Source of the DNA: an uncultured Clostridia bacterium
GTDB taxonomy: Bacteria > Bacillota > Clostridia > Oscillospirales > QAKW01
Direction: 5' to 3'
Length of the DNA stretch: 61,604 nucleotides
Assembly: GCA_944387895.1 (NCBI GenBank)
Contig: CALXGQ010000002.1
Location: 1 to 61,604, forward strand
Below, in pieces: positions 26,760-35,446 of the stretch. The translations under genes were made by a program, and so were the position numbers. Position 1 is the first letter of the stretch. Each line of letters opens with the position of its first letter. A model generated the notes under the pieces. The model was not told the origin of the DNA. It made no database searches and saw only the letters and a list, made by a program, of their open reading frames with translations.

Positions 26760-26965
26760 AAGACGATCTGATATTCCGCACCGCCGATGGCGAACCGATC
26801 CCCCGGAGCCAGCTTCCTGCCCTTTTGCAGGCAGATCTCTCCGTTGACCGCTACTTTCCCCTCTAAAATCAGCAGCTTGGCGATTCCGCCGGTATCCGCT
26901 TCACCGGAAAGCTTCAGCGCGTCGCAGAGCCGGATATATTCCCCTTTGATCAAAAGCTTTTTCAT
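26756..26965 (-). CDS. yaaA: S4-domain protein YaaA
   Basis: A 69-residue RNA-binding protein consisting of one S4 domain: EYIRLCDALKLSGEADTGGIAKLLILEGKVAVNGEICLQKGRKLAPGDRF. It sits between dnaN and recF, as yaaA (rlbA) does in Bacillus subtilis, four bases from dnaN and overlapping recF. The family is thought to act on ribosomes. No other domain is present. Confidence 0.93.
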   Translation of the reverse strand: MKKLLIKGEYIRLCDALKLSGEADTGGIAKLLILEGKVAVNGEICLQKGRKLAPGDRFAIGGAEYQIVL

Positions 26966-26969
26966 GCCC

Positions 26970-28088
26970 TTATTCCTTCATTCTGAGCGGCAGCACCAAA
27001 AAGAGATAATCGTCCTTTTCCGCCGGGCGGAGAAGGATCGGCGCCAGGCTGGATTGCAGCTCGATCACGATTTTTTCATCGTCGCAGGCGTTGAGCGCCG
27101 CCAGCATATATTTATAGTTGAACCCGATCACCATTTTCTCGGAAAAGGTGGGGCAGGTGATCTTATCGTAAAAGGTTCCGATCTTGGAAACCGTTGAAAT
27201 ATCGATATGGTCAAAATCAAAATCACAGCGAATGGGGCTAATCAACGTCGCGTTGGCCACCAGCGACGCCCGCTCCAGAACCTGGGTCATCTCCCGGACG
27301 TCGATCTCCACCCGGAATTTATAGTCCCGGGGAATGGCGGCCTTATAGTCCAGAAATTCCCCTTCCAGCAGCCGGGATACCAGCTCCACCCCACCGAACC
27401 GGAAGGAAACGAAATTTTTGCTCTGCCGGATATAAATGGTTTCCTCCTCGCTGTCCGGCAGGATCTTCAGCATTTCGTTCAGCGCCCGGGAGGGGATCAC
27501 CACCTTATTAAAGCTGCCCAGAACCTGCTCATAGGGCACCCGCCGGAACGCCAGCCGGAAGTTATCCACCGCCACCGCGTTGACATAGCCCTTTTCGGTA
27601 ATCTCAAAAAGAACGCCGGTCAAAATCGGCTTGAGATCGGTAACGGAAACGGCAAAAATCGTCTGCCGCACCATATCTTTGAAATGGGAATAGGTGAGGA
27701 TCAGCCCGTCCTCTTCCAGAACCCCGGGCAGATCCGGAAAATTCTCCGGCGACATCCCGGTAATGGTAAAATCAGAACTGCCGGCGCGGATCTTGGTCAG
27801 AAAGCTCTTGTCCTCCGCCTCTACTGTAACCGGGCAGGAGGGTAGCCGCCGGACGATTTCGCCAAACAGCCGGGAGGATAAAATAACCGTCCCCGGCTCC
27901 GTATCCTCCGCCTCGATTTCATAGGTGACGGCGATACTCAGGTCATAGGCGCTGAAATGGACCGTTCCGGGCTGGCGGATCTCGATCAGGATCCCTTCCA
28001 GGGCGGGAATGGTGGATTTTGCGCTGGCAGCTTTCTGAACGATATTCAGCACCTCGTTCAGGAGGTTTCTGTCGCAGGTGAATTTCAT
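26970..28088 (-). CDS. dnaN: DNA polymerase III sliding clamp (beta)
   Basis: A 372-residue clamp that tethers polymerase III to DNA as a ring-shaped dimer. It opens MKFTCDRNLLNEVLNIVQKAASAKSTIPALEGILIE, the typical start of beta clamps, and contains three repeated domains. The C-terminal segment ends PILLRPAEKDDYLFLVLPLRM, which resembles the usual P-[V/I]-M/RLP ending of the protein-binding pocket. It is the second gene of the dnaA cluster, separated from dnaA by 252 bases that are candidate origin DNA. Confidence 0.97.
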   Translation of the reverse strand: MKFTCDRNLLNEVLNIVQKAASAKSTIPALEGILIEIRQPGTVHFSAYDLSIAVTYEIEAEDTEPGTVILSSRLFGEIVRRLPSCPVTVEAEDKSFLTKIRAGSSDFTITGMSPENFPDLPGVLEEDGLILTYSHFKDMVRQTIFAVSVTDLKPILTGVLFEITEKGYVNAVAVDNFRLAFRRVPYEQVLGSFNKVVIPSRALNEMLKILPDSEEETIYIRQSKNFVSFRFGGVELVSRLLEGEFLDYKAAIPRDYKFRVEIDVREMTQVLERASLVANATLISPIRCDFDFDHIDISTVSKIGTFYDKITCPTFSEKMVIGFNYKYMLAALNACDDEKIVIELQSSLAPILLRPAEKDDYLFLVLPLRMKE

Positions 28089-28340
28089 GGTCTGCTCCTT
28101 TCCGTTGCTGAGAACGTCTTGGGTCTTATCTTTTCTTTTCTATGATTATGGAAGTAGTGGTTGTTGGTCTGTTGAAACAGGGGAAAAGCGGTGTTTCCCG
28201 CTTCGGGGCGCGGAAAACGCCCTGATGAAAAATTGTGGACAACCTTTTTCTCTCTGAACAGACCGTCAACAGAATTATGTCAACTGTTTATAAAGCTGTT
28301 TAATTTGTTGATTTCTGCCTGTTAAAAAGAAAAAAAACTG
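28089..28340. promoter_or_regulatory. dnaA-dnaN intergenic region, candidate part of oriC
   Basis: In Firmicutes the origin often includes this interval. One near-consensus DnaA box, TTGTCCACA on the minus strand, lies at about 28229-28237. An AT-rich tract with repeated GTCAAC and CTGTTTA motifs follows (about 28260-28340). No dense array of TTATCCACA boxes is visible, so the assignment rests mainly on gene context. Confidence 0.5.
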
Positions 28341-29705
28341 TCAGTAGGACTTTTTGATGTTTTCAATCAGCTCCGCCGCCGCTTTCGCAATCTTCGGATT
28401 CTGCTTGATGGCTTCTTCCTGCTTATTGATGGAATATAAAACGGTCGTATGGTTTTTTCCGCCCATTTCCTTGCCGATTTCCGGCAGGGATAGATTGGTG
28501 ATCTTCCGGATGATATACATGGCCATCTTCCGGGCGGCCACAATGTCGGTGGTCTTTTTCCCGCTCTTGATGTCCTCGGCGGAAATATTATAGTAGCGGG
28601 AAACCTGATCGATGATGATATCCGGCGTGATGGCGGCGGTGGTATTCTCCTTGATCACCGCCTCCATGGCGTCTTTGGCCAGGGCGATGGTGGGGGTCTG
28701 CCCCCAGAGGGAATTGAAGGCCTTGAGCTTTTTGATGGTGCCCTCCAGCTCCCGGACGTTGGTTTTGATCTTGGTGGCGATCAGCTCCACAACGTCCTCG
28801 GGGATCGTCAGATTATAAAGCGCCGCCTTGCGCTTGATGATGGCGACCCGGGTTTCGTATTCCGGGGGCTGGATATCGGCAATCAGCCCCATGGCGAAGC
28901 GGGACTGAAGCCGCTCCTCCAGCGTCATCAGCTCCTTGGGCGGCCGGTCGCTGGTCAGGATGATCTGCCGGTTGTTTTCATAAAGGGCGTCGAAGGTATG
29001 GAAAAATTCCTCCTGAATGGCTTTTTTGCCGCTGATGAACTGCACGTCGTCGACCAGAAGAACGTCGGCCTTGCGGTATTTATTCTTGAAGATCCGCTGG
29101 GTGTTGGTGGCGATGGCGTCGATCAGCTCGCTGGTGAACTCATCCCCCTTGACATACATGATGACGGCGTTGGGATTATTTTCCTGGATCTTATTGGCGA
29201 TGGCGTTGATCAGATGGGTTTTGCCCAGACCGCTGTGCCCATACAGGAAAAAGGGGTTATAGGCGTTGGCGGGATTATTGGCGATCGCCAGCGCCGCCGC
29301 ATGGGCAAATTCGTTTTCCTTGCCGATGACGAAATTTTCAAAGGTCAGGCTGGACTTGGCGTTGAACGCCCGCCCTTCCTCCTCTTCGAGCTGGGGCAGC
29401 ACCGTACTGATCTCCTCGTTTTTCCGCTGGGCGATCTCCCGGAACCGGGGGGGCACTTCGTCCTCCGTCATGATCTGGGCGGTGACGCTGAAGCCCATGA
29501 CGCCGGAAACGGCATTTTCAATCTCGGTTTTATATTTTTTATCGATGATACTCTTCTGAAAGAGCGTGGAAACGCAGAAATAAGCAACGTCGTTTTCTAT
29601 TTTCATCGGGATCAGAAGCTTGATCCAGCTTTCATAGGAAGTGCTGTTCAGATCGTTCTTCAGCACCAGCAGCGCTTTTTCCCACACATCTTTGAAGGAT
29701 TGCAT
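28341..29705 (-). CDS. dnaA: Chromosomal replication initiator DnaA
   Basis: AAA+ initiator that binds DnaA boxes and opens the origin. It is 454 residues, the usual length. Domain I is at 1-85 (FKDVWEKALLVLKNDLNSTSYESWIK). Domain III has Walker A LYGHSGLGKTHL, Walker B ADVLLVDDVQFI, sensor I LTSDRPPKEL and the arginine-finger region LQSRFAMG. Domain IV has VSRYYNISAEDI and the DnaA signature GGKNHTTVLYSI. The gene begins at ATG 29705 behind GAGGGGAG. It is transcribed leftwards, away from glyQS, so the strand switch of the origin region lies just upstream. Confidence 0.98.
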   Translation of the reverse strand: MQSFKDVWEKALLVLKNDLNSTSYESWIKLLIPMKIENDVAYFCVSTLFQKSIIDKKYKTEIENAVSGVMGFSVTAQIMTEDEVPPRFREIAQRKNEEISTVLPQLEEEEGRAFNAKSSLTFENFVIGKENEFAHAAALAIANNPANAYNPFFLYGHSGLGKTHLINAIANKIQENNPNAVIMYVKGDEFTSELIDAIATNTQRIFKNKYRKADVLLVDDVQFISGKKAIQEEFFHTFDALYENNRQIILTSDRPPKELMTLEERLQSRFAMGLIADIQPPEYETRVAIIKRKAALYNLTIPEDVVELIATKIKTNVRELEGTIKKLKAFNSLWGQTPTIALAKDAMEAVIKENTTAAITPDIIIDQVSRYYNISAEDIKSGKKTTDIVAARKMAMYIIRKITNLSLPEIGKEMGGKNHTTVLYSINKQEEAIKQNPKIAKAAAELIENIKKSY

Positions 29706-29740
29706 TTTTATTCTCCCCTCTTACAAAATATACTGCTTAT

Positions 29741-29769
29741 ATCTTATCATAAAAAATAAATGATTGCAA
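29741..29769 (-). promoter_or_regulatory. dnaA promoter
   Basis: On the minus strand TTGCAA (29769-29764) and TAAGAT (29746-29741) with a 17-base spacer. It lies in a very AT-rich stretch (about 29720-29810), which could also be a DNA-unwinding element. Confidence 0.65.
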
Positions 29770-29827
29770 TATTTTTATTTATATTACTACATAATTATAT
29801 ATAGAGCCTCCGGGCGGAAGGAAACTG

Positions 29828-29856
29828 TTGACAAGCCTTTCTTTTCATTATATAAT
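29828..29856 (+). promoter_or_regulatory. glyQS promoter
   Basis: TTGACA (29828-29833) and TATAAT (29851-29856), exact consensus with a 17-base spacer. The leader is only about 25 bases, so no T-box control is possible. Confidence 0.85.
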
Positions 29857-29887
29857 CAAAATTCAGAGAATGCTTGGAGGTATCACC

Positions 29888-31270
29888 ATGAACAACAGCG
29901 AAAAAACGATGGAGCAGATCGTTACGCTTTGCAAAAACCGCGGTTTTGTTTACGCGGGGAGCGAGATCTACGGCGGTCTTGCCAACTCCTGGGACTACGG
30001 CCCCCTGGGTGTGGAACTGAAAAACAACGTAAAAAAAGCCTGGTGGAAAAAATTCGTCCAGGAATCACCCTATAACGTCGGCCTGGATTCGGCCATCATC
30101 ATGAATCCGGAAACCTGGGTGACAAGCGGGCATGTGGGCGGATTTTCCGATCCGCTGATGGATTGCAAGTCCTGCCGCGCCCGGCACCGGGCGGATAAGC
30201 TGATCGAGGACGCCGGCGGCCACGCCGAGGGCATGACCTTTGAGCAGATGCAGGCCTATATCAGCGAAAACAAAATTGTCTGCCCCGACTGCGGCAGCGC
30301 CGATTTTACCGAGATCCGGAAATTCAACCTGATGTTCAAAACCTTTATCGGCGTGACGGAGGACGCGAAAAACGAGGTCTATCTGCGCCCGGAAACGGCG
30401 CAGGGGATCTTTGTCAACTACGCCAATATCCAGCGTACAACGCGCAAAAAACTGCCTTTCGGCGTTTGTCAGATCGGCAAGTCCTTCCGCAATGAGATCA
30501 CGCCGGGGAACTTCATCTTCCGGACCCGGGAATTTGAGCAGATGGAATGTGAATTTTTCTGCAAGCCCGATACGGATCTCGACTGGTTCTATTACTGGAA
30601 GGACTACTGCAAAAACTTCCTTCTTTCCCTGGGGCTGCGGGAGGAGAACATCCGCCTGCGGGACCATGAAAAGGAAGAGCTTTCCTTCTATTCCAAGGCG
30701 ACGACGGATATTGAATTTCTCTTCCCCTTCGGCTGGGGAGAGCTCTGGGGCATTGCCGACCGGACGAATTACGATCTGGGCCGCCATCAGGAGGCCAGCG
30801 GCAAGAGTCTGGAGTATTTTGATCCGGAGACCAACGAGCATTATATCCCGTATGTGGTGGAGCCTTCTCTGGGCGCCGACCGGGTTTTGCTGGCCTTCCT
30901 CTGCGACGCCTACGACGAAGAGGTGCTGGACGCGGAAAAGAAGGATATCCGGGTCGTTTTGCGGCTTCATCCCGCCCTTGCCCCGGTGAAGGCGGCGGTG
31001 CTGCCCCTTTCCAAAAAGCTTTCCGAGGCGGCCGTCAAAAAGGTCTACGAGCCGCTGGCCAGAGAATTCAACGTGGAATTCGACGACGCCGGCTCCATCG
31101 GCAAGCGGTATCGCCGGCAGGATGAAATCGGCACCCCCTTCTCCATCTGCTATGATTTCGATAGCGAGGAGGACGGCTGCGTGACCATCCGGTTCCGGGA
31201 TTCCATGGAGCAAAAAAGGGTGAAAATCGAGGAATTGGTGCCCTTTATCCGGGAAAGCCTGAATTTTTAA
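29888..31270 (+). CDS. glyQS: Glycyl-tRNA synthetase, class II dimeric type
   Basis: Charges tRNA-Gly in the cytoplasm. The 460-residue form is the single-chain homodimeric enzyme (GlyQS/GRS1), not the alpha2beta2 GlyQ/GlyS type. Start at ATG 29888 behind GGAGG. Motifs: class II catalytic core with [24 protein letters not shown], zinc-type Cys pairs DCKSCRAR and CPDCGS, motif 2 [21 protein letters not shown], and motif 3 [19 protein letters not shown]. The anticodon-binding domain covers the last 110 residues. The gene sits between dnaA and rpmH, which are neighbours in most Firmicutes, and faces right. Confidence 0.96.
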   Translation: MNNSEKTMEQIVTLCKNRGFVYAGSEIYGGLANSWDYGPLGVELKNNVKKAWWKKFVQESPYNVGLDSAIIMNPETWVTSGHVGGFSDPLMDCKSCRARHRADKLIEDAGGHAEGMTFEQMQAYISENKIVCPDCGSADFTEIRKFNLMFKTFIGVTEDAKNEVYLRPETAQGIFVNYANIQRTTRKKLPFGVCQIGKSFRNEITPGNFIFRTREFEQMECEFFCKPDTDLDWFYYWKDYCKNFLLSLGLREENIRLRDHEKEELSFYSKATTDIEFLFPFGWGELWGIADRTNYDLGRHQEASGKSLEYFDPETNEHYIPYVVEPSLGADRVLLAFLCDAYDEEVLDAEKKDIRVVLRLHPALAPVKAAVLPLSKKLSEAAVKKVYEPLAREFNVEFDDAGSIGKRYRRQDEIGTPFSICYDFDSEEDGCVTIRFRDSMEQKRVKIEELVPFIRESLNF

Positions 31271-31279
31271 ACATTTTTG

Positions 31280-31309
31280 TTGACAAATTATGTTTACTTA
31301 TTATATAAT
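31280..31309 (+). promoter_or_regulatory. rpmH operon promoter
   Basis: TTGACA (31280-31285) and TATAAT (31304-31309), spacer 18 bases. Confidence 0.75.
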
Positions 31310-31366
31310 ATATCTCGCTCAAAATTGAAGAGGTATCCTTATGGATTGCAAAAAGGAGGATAGAAA

Positions 31367-31501
31367 ATGGTTCGTACTTATCAGCCAAAAAAAAGACAGA
31401 GAAGTAAAGTCCACGGGTTCAGAAAAAGAATGCTGACCGCAAACGGACGCAAGGTTTTGGCCAGAAGAAGGGCAAAAGGCAGAAAAAGATTATCTCATTA
31501 A
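31367..31501 (+). CDS. rpmH: 50S ribosomal protein L34
   Basis: A 44-residue basic ribosomal protein, starting at ATG 31367 behind [28 protein letters not shown] and the following [19 protein letters not shown] are the complete L34 sequence, one of the most conserved in bacteria. Its position next to rnpA is the usual origin-proximal order. Confidence 0.98.
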   Translation: MVRTYQPKKRQRSKVHGFRKRMLTANGRKVLARRRAKGRKRLSH

Positions 31502-31505
31502 CAGT

Positions 31506-31537
31506 AAAGGCCGCAAAGAACTTGTTGCGGCCTTTTT
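31506..31537 (+). terminator. Attenuating hairpin between rpmH and rnpA
   Basis: AAAGGCCGCAA / TTGCGGCCTTT followed by T. As rnpA lacks an obvious promoter of its own, this probably lowers transcription into rnpA relative to rpmH. Confidence 0.75.
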
Positions 31538-31567
31538 CATTCAAGTTCTTTTCTGTGCGGGGCGGTT

Positions 31568-31885
31568 ATGAAAATCGAGAGCATCAAGGAAAACGTAAAT
31601 TTTAAAAGAGCGTATCATCAGGGCCGTTCGGCCGTCACCCGGGAGATCGTGGTCTACTGGCGGAAAAACCGGTTTGGTACCGTTCGGCTGGGGATCACCG
31701 TCAGCAAAAAGCTGGGCAATTCCCCCCAGCGCAACCGGGTCCGGCGGATCATCCGGGAGGGCGCCCGTAAAACAGCCGCGCTCTTTCCCCCGGGGCACGA
31801 CGTGGTGGTGGTGGCGCGCAGCCGCTGCCTTACCTGCAAGAGCACCGATATCGAGCGGATCTTTCGGGAGATCTTTTCAGCTTGA
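31568..31885 (+). CDS. rnpA: Ribonuclease P protein component
   Basis: Basic 105-residue subunit that helps the RNase P RNA cut the 5' leader from tRNA precursors. It starts ESIKENVNFKRAYHQGRSA, a near-standard beginning, then LGITVSKKLGNSPQRNRVRRIIRE with the conserved RNR motif. The end overlaps yidD by four bases (TTGA). The gene order rpmH-rnpA-yidD-yidC-jag is the classical one. Confidence 0.97.
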   Translation: MKIESIKENVNFKRAYHQGRSAVTREIVVYWRKNRFGTVRLGITVSKKLGNSPQRNRVRRIIREGARKTAALFPPGHDVVVVARSRCLTCKSTDIERIFREIFSA

Positions 31886-32142
31886 GCATACTGAAAGGAA
31901 TCCGGTCGCTCTTTATTTTACCGATTCGCCTCTATCAGAAATGGATCTCGCCTCATATCCCCGCACGCTGTAAATTTTATCCCACCTGCTCCGCTTACGC
32001 CTGCACGGCGATTTTGCGCTTCGGCATATTCATCGGCGGAGGACTGGCGCTCTGGCGCCTGCTGCGCTGCAACCCCTGGTCCATGGGTGGGTACGACCCG
32101 GTCCCGGAACGGGATCAGCTGTTTAAAAGGAGAAAAAAATAA
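31882..32142 (+). CDS. yidD: Membrane protein insertion efficiency factor YidD
   Basis: An 86-residue YidD family protein, a peripheral membrane protein that aids YidC-dependent insertion. The core reads LPIRLYQKWISPHIPARCKFYPTCSAYA and ALWRLLRCNPWSMGGYDPVPE, with the conserved Cys, the PTCS and the GGYDPVP motif. The start is TTG 31882, in the TTGA overlap with rnpA. The stop is next to the yidC start. Confidence 0.95.
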   Translation: MSILKGIRSLFILPIRLYQKWISPHIPARCKFYPTCSAYACTAILRFGIFIGGGLALWRLLRCNPWSMGGYDPVPERDQLFKRRKK

Positions 32143-32143
32143 T

Positions 32144-33109
32144 ATGTGGAGTTATCTGATCGTTCCCTTTGCCTGGATCATGCAGCAGTGCATGAATCTT
32201 TTGAACAATTACGCTCTGGCTCTGATTGCGTATGCGCTGATCACCAAGCTGATCTGTTTCCCGCTTTTTATGAAGCAGCAGAAAAGCTCTCTGAATATGG
32301 TGCGGCTGCGCCCCTATCAGGACGAGCTGAGAAAAAAATTCGGCAACAATAAAGAGCGCTATAACGCGGAGCTGCAAAAGCTTTATCAGCGGGAGGGCTA
32401 TAATCCCATGAGCAGCTGCCTGCCCCTGCTGATCCAGCTGCCCCTGATCTTTCTGATCTATTCCATCGTGCGGCATCCGATCACCTATGTTTATTACGGG
32501 GAATATTTCACCAGCAATACTGCCCAGCGGATCTATGAGCTGGCGCTGAAGCTGGAAAACCTGCCGGAATCGGTGCAGAAGGTGGTGGACGGCATAACCG
32601 CCGATCCCACCAAGGTTTCCGAGATCAGCAACTATGAGCTTCAGATCTATAACGCCTCCTCGGAGGTTCATATCGTCGGCGATAAGCTTTTCGGCCTGAT
32701 CGATCTTTCCGGAACGCCCAGCCAGGATTTCTGGAGCTGGATGCTTCTGATCCCCATTCTTGCCGGCGCCACCGGCTTCCTTGCTTCCTGGATCTCCCAG
32801 AAGCTCAACGCCGCCACCCAGGATCCCTCGGTGCAGGGCTCCGGCAAGATGATGCTTTATATGATGCCGGTTATTTCGGTATTCTTCTGCTACACCCTGA
32901 ACTGCGCGCTGGGCTGGTACTGGATCATCTCCAACGTCCTGAGCATCCTGCAAACGCTGGTTCTGCATAAGATCTATGATCCGAAGAAGGTTCTTGCAGA
33001 GGTGGAAGCAAAAATCGCGCGGGAAAAAGAGATGAAAAAAGAAAAACGCAGCGCCGCCGCTGCCAAAAAGGCCGCCGCGATCGCAGCAGCCAAGAAAAAG
33101 AAAAAATAG
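32144..33109 (+). CDS. yidC: Membrane protein insertase YidC/OxaI
   Basis: A 321-residue insertase which moves membrane proteins into the bilayer. I start at ATG 32144 behind AAAAGGAG. Predicted helices include WSYLIVPFAWIMQQCMNLL, YALALIAYALITKLICFPLF, a CLPLLIQLPLIFLIYSIV segment and FLASWISQKL. Unlike many Gram-positive forms, no lipobox Cys is evident at the start, and the protein begins with TM1 directly. The segment between the second and third helices (about 125-195) is a longer hydrophilic loop. The Lys/Ala-rich C-terminal tail, AAAAKKAAAIAAAKKKKK, would contact the ribosome. Confidence 0.93.
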   Translation: MWSYLIVPFAWIMQQCMNLLNNYALALIAYALITKLICFPLFMKQQKSSLNMVRLRPYQDELRKKFGNNKERYNAELQKLYQREGYNPMSSCLPLLIQLPLIFLIYSIVRHPITYVYYGEYFTSNTAQRIYELALKLENLPESVQKVVDGITADPTKVSEISNYELQIYNASSEVHIVGDKLFGLIDLSGTPSQDFWSWMLLIPILAGATGFLASWISQKLNAATQDPSVQGSGKMMLYMMPVISVFFCYTLNCALGWYWIISNVLSILQTLVLHKIYDPKKVLAEVEAKIAREKEMKKEKRSAAAAKKAAAIAAAKKKKK

Positions 33110-33122
33110 GGGTGAATGTATT

Positions 33123-33956
33123 ATGGCGATCAAGGAACTGTTTTTTGAAGGAAAAACCATCGAAGCGGCAGTCGAAAAGGCCGCGCTGGAATTAAACGAG
33201 GATAAGGATCTCCTCAGCTATACCGTTGAGGAAACGCCGGTCAAGGGCTTTTTGGGCATCGGCGCCACGCCGGCGAAAATCAAAATCGAGCTGGAGGTGC
33301 CCGAGGAGGAAAAGCCGGAGCCCCGGCAGGAGGCGCCCGCGCCCCGGATTCCCGCCTGGGAGCCGGAAAAGCTTTCCGGCGCCAGAGAAAAGAAGGAGCG
33401 GAAAAAACCGGAGAAAAAGCCGGAGAAAAAACCGGAGCCTCAGCAGGAGGCGCCTGCCCCGCTCTTTACCGAGGTGGAGAAAAAACCTGTCGACGATGAA
33501 AATTCCCAGAAGATCATCGCCTTCATGACCGGGCTTCTTGCCCAGATCGGCGCCGAAGAAGGCAGCGCCGTTCAGGTGGAGCTGGGCGAGGAGGATCACT
33601 ATTACGCGGAGATCAGCGGCGCGAAGATGGGGATCCTGATCGGCCGCCGCGGCGAGACCCTGGACGCCGCCCAGTATCTTTGCGGGCTGGTGCTGAATAA
33701 GGGCCGCAGCGGCGAAAAGATCCGGGTGACGCTGGACACCGAAAATTATCGGGCCAAGAGAATCCGCACCCTGCAAAAGCTGGCGGAGAAAAATGCGGAA
33801 AAGGCGCTGAAATATAAGCGCAACATCACCATGGAGCCCATGAGCCCCTATGAGCGCCGCATCATCCACGCGACCCTGAGCGGGCGGGAGCATATTACCA
33901 CCTTCTCGGTGGGCAGCGAGCCGAAGCGCCGGGTGGTCGTCAGCTATAAAAAATAA
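33123..33956 (+). CDS. jag: RNA-binding protein Jag/KhpB
   Basis: A 277-residue RNA-binding protein that forms a complex with KhpA and affects cell elongation and division in related bacteria. The N-terminal Jag_N domain (1-60, LFFEGKTIEAAVEKAALEL, then TPVKGFLGIGATPAKI) is followed by a Lys/Glu/Pro-rich linker (about 60-120). The KH domain has GILIGRRGETLDAAQYL, and the terminal R3H domain has MEPMSPYERRIIHATLSG. It follows yidC by 13 bases, closing the operon. The linker composition (KKPEKKPEKKPE) is of low complexity. Confidence 0.95.
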   Translation: MAIKELFFEGKTIEAAVEKAALELNEDKDLLSYTVEETPVKGFLGIGATPAKIKIELEVPEEEKPEPRQEAPAPRIPAWEPEKLSGAREKKERKKPEKKPEKKPEPQQEAPAPLFTEVEKKPVDDENSQKIIAFMTGLLAQIGAEEGSAVQVELGEEDHYYAEISGAKMGILIGRRGETLDAAQYLCGLVLNKGRSGEKIRVTLDTENYRAKRIRTLQKLAEKNAEKALKYKRNITMEPMSPYERRIIHATLSGREHITTFSVGSEPKRRVVVSYKK

Positions 33957-33961
33957 CCGGA

Positions 33962-33996
33962 AAAAGGAGTCCGCAGCGCGGCCTCCTTTCTCTTTT
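33962..33996 (+). terminator. Terminator of the rpmH-jag operon
   Basis: AAAGGAG...CTCCTTT stem with an inner CGC/GCG pairing and a following T-rich run. Confidence 0.7.
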
Positions 33997-34028
33997 CGCG
34001 CGGCTTCCTTCCTCTTTTCAAGATTATA

Positions 34029-34057
34029 TTGAAACCGCGCCGGATTTGTCGTATAAT
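34029..34057 (+). promoter_or_regulatory. Promoter of the mnmE-mnmG-rsmG operon
   Basis: TTGAAA (34029-34034) and TATAAT (34052-34057), 17-base spacer. Confidence 0.75.
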
Positions 34058-34091
34058 AAAAAATAAACTGTGATTGCCCGGAGGGTTTGAT

Positions 34092-35444
34092 ATGAGCGAT
34101 ACCATTTGCGCGGTTTCCACCGCGCCCCAGACGGCGGCGCTGGGCGTGATCCGGATCAGCGGACCCCAGACCTTTTCCATCCTTCTCCCGCTGCTCAAAC
34201 GAAAAAACGGCGCGGCTCCGGAAGCGGAGCCGGGCAGGGCGACCCTATGCCGCATCGAGGCCGACGGCGAGCTTTACGATGAAGCGGTGGTCACCTTCTA
34301 CCGCGCCCCCCGCTCCTATACCGGCGAGGACGTCGCGGAGCTGAGCTGTCACGGCGGGCTGTATGTGCTGCAAAGCGTCGTCCGCCTTCTGCTGCAGCGG
34401 GGCTGCCGGCTGGCGGAGCCGGGCGAATTTTCCAAACGCGCCTTTCTCAGCGGAAAGCTGGATTTGATCCGCGCCCAGGCGGTGATCGATCTGATCGAGG
34501 CCACCTCCCGGGCGGAGCAGAAAAACGCCCTCTCCCAGCTGGAGGGCGGGCTCTCCAGAAAAATTTCCGCCGTCTACGACCGGCTGGTGGAGCTGAATAC
34601 CGCCCTGTTGGCGTATGTCGATTTCCCGGAGGAGGTGGAGATGCCGGAGGAGGATCTTCTCTCCGAGCTGCGGGCGCTGGACGACGCCCTCTCGGCTCTG
34701 ATCGCCGGGAGCGACCGGGGTCGGCTGATCCGGGAAGGGCTGGAAATCGTGATCGCCGGCACCCCCAACGCGGGCAAAAGCACGCTGATGAACCAGCTTC
34801 TCGGCTATGACCGCAGCATCGTTTCCGCCATCCCCGGCACCACCCGGGATACCGTGACGGAGAGCTGCCGCCTGGGCGGCCTGAAATGTCATATCGCTGA
34901 TACCGCCGGCCTGCGGGATACCGACGACCCCGTGGAGCAGCAGGGCGTTGCCATCGCCCAACGCCGCGCCATGGAGGCGGCGGTGGTTTTCGCCGTTTTC
35001 GATGGCTCCCGCCCCCTCTCTCAGGAGGATCGCAACGTGGCGGAGAAATTCGGCGGCGATCGGAATCTTGCGGTCATCAATAAGGCGGATCTGCAACAGG
35101 AAATCGACAAAAAGTATATATACAGCAAATTTAAACATATCGTAGAGATTTCTGCCAAAACCGGGGACGGCTGCGAGGCGCTGGATCAGTGGGTGCGGCA
35201 GGAGTTCACGGCGGAGGATCAGCGGGAGGAAGGGTTTATCACCTCCATCAGTCAGGCGCAGCGGCTGATCGAAGGCCGGCGGCATCTGCGGCAGGCGATC
35301 GACGGGCTGGTTCAGGGCTTCACGCCGGACATGGCCTCATTGGATCTCACGGAGGCGGCTGCGGCGGTGGGAGAAGTCACCGGCCAGACGGTAACAGAGC
35401 AGATGATCGATCAGATCTTTTCAAGATTTTGTGTAGGGAAGTAA
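34092..35444 (+). CDS. mnmE: tRNA modification GTPase MnmE
   Basis: With MnmG it installs the carboxymethylaminomethyl group at wobble uridine 34 of certain tRNAs. Start at ATG 34092 behind GGAGG. At 450 residues it has the normal length. The N-terminal folate-binding domain has TICAVSTAPQTAALGVIRISG and ELSCHGG; the helical domain has GEFSKRAFLSGKLDL; the G domain holds GTPNAGKSTLMN (G1), IPGTTRDTV (G2), DTAGLRDTDD (G3) and NKAD (G4). It ends FCVGK with the essential C-terminal Cys. Confidence 0.97.
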   Translation: MSDTICAVSTAPQTAALGVIRISGPQTFSILLPLLKRKNGAAPEAEPGRATLCRIEADGELYDEAVVTFYRAPRSYTGEDVAELSCHGGLYVLQSVVRLLLQRGCRLAEPGEFSKRAFLSGKLDLIRAQAVIDLIEATSRAEQKNALSQLEGGLSRKISAVYDRLVELNTALLAYVDFPEEVEMPEEDLLSELRALDDALSALIAGSDRGRLIREGLEIVIAGTPNAGKSTLMNQLLGYDRSIVSAIPGTTRDTVTESCRLGGLKCHIADTAGLRDTDDPVEQQGVAIAQRRAMEAAVVFAVFDGSRPLSQEDRNVAEKFGGDRNLAVINKADLQQEIDKKYIYSKFKHIVEISAKTGDGCEALDQWVRQEFTAEDQREEGFITSISQAQRLIEGRRHLRQAIDGLVQGFTPDMASLDLTEAAAAVGEVTGQTVTEQMIDQIFSRFCVGK

Positions 35445-35446
35445 CG

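Noticed and set aside
28089..28340. Dense DnaA box cluster
   Set aside because: Only one near-consensus box was found by eye; other candidates differ by two or more bases.
29706..29887. T-box leader for glyQS
   Set aside because: The promoter-to-start distance is about 30 bases, too short for a T-box specifier and antiterminator.
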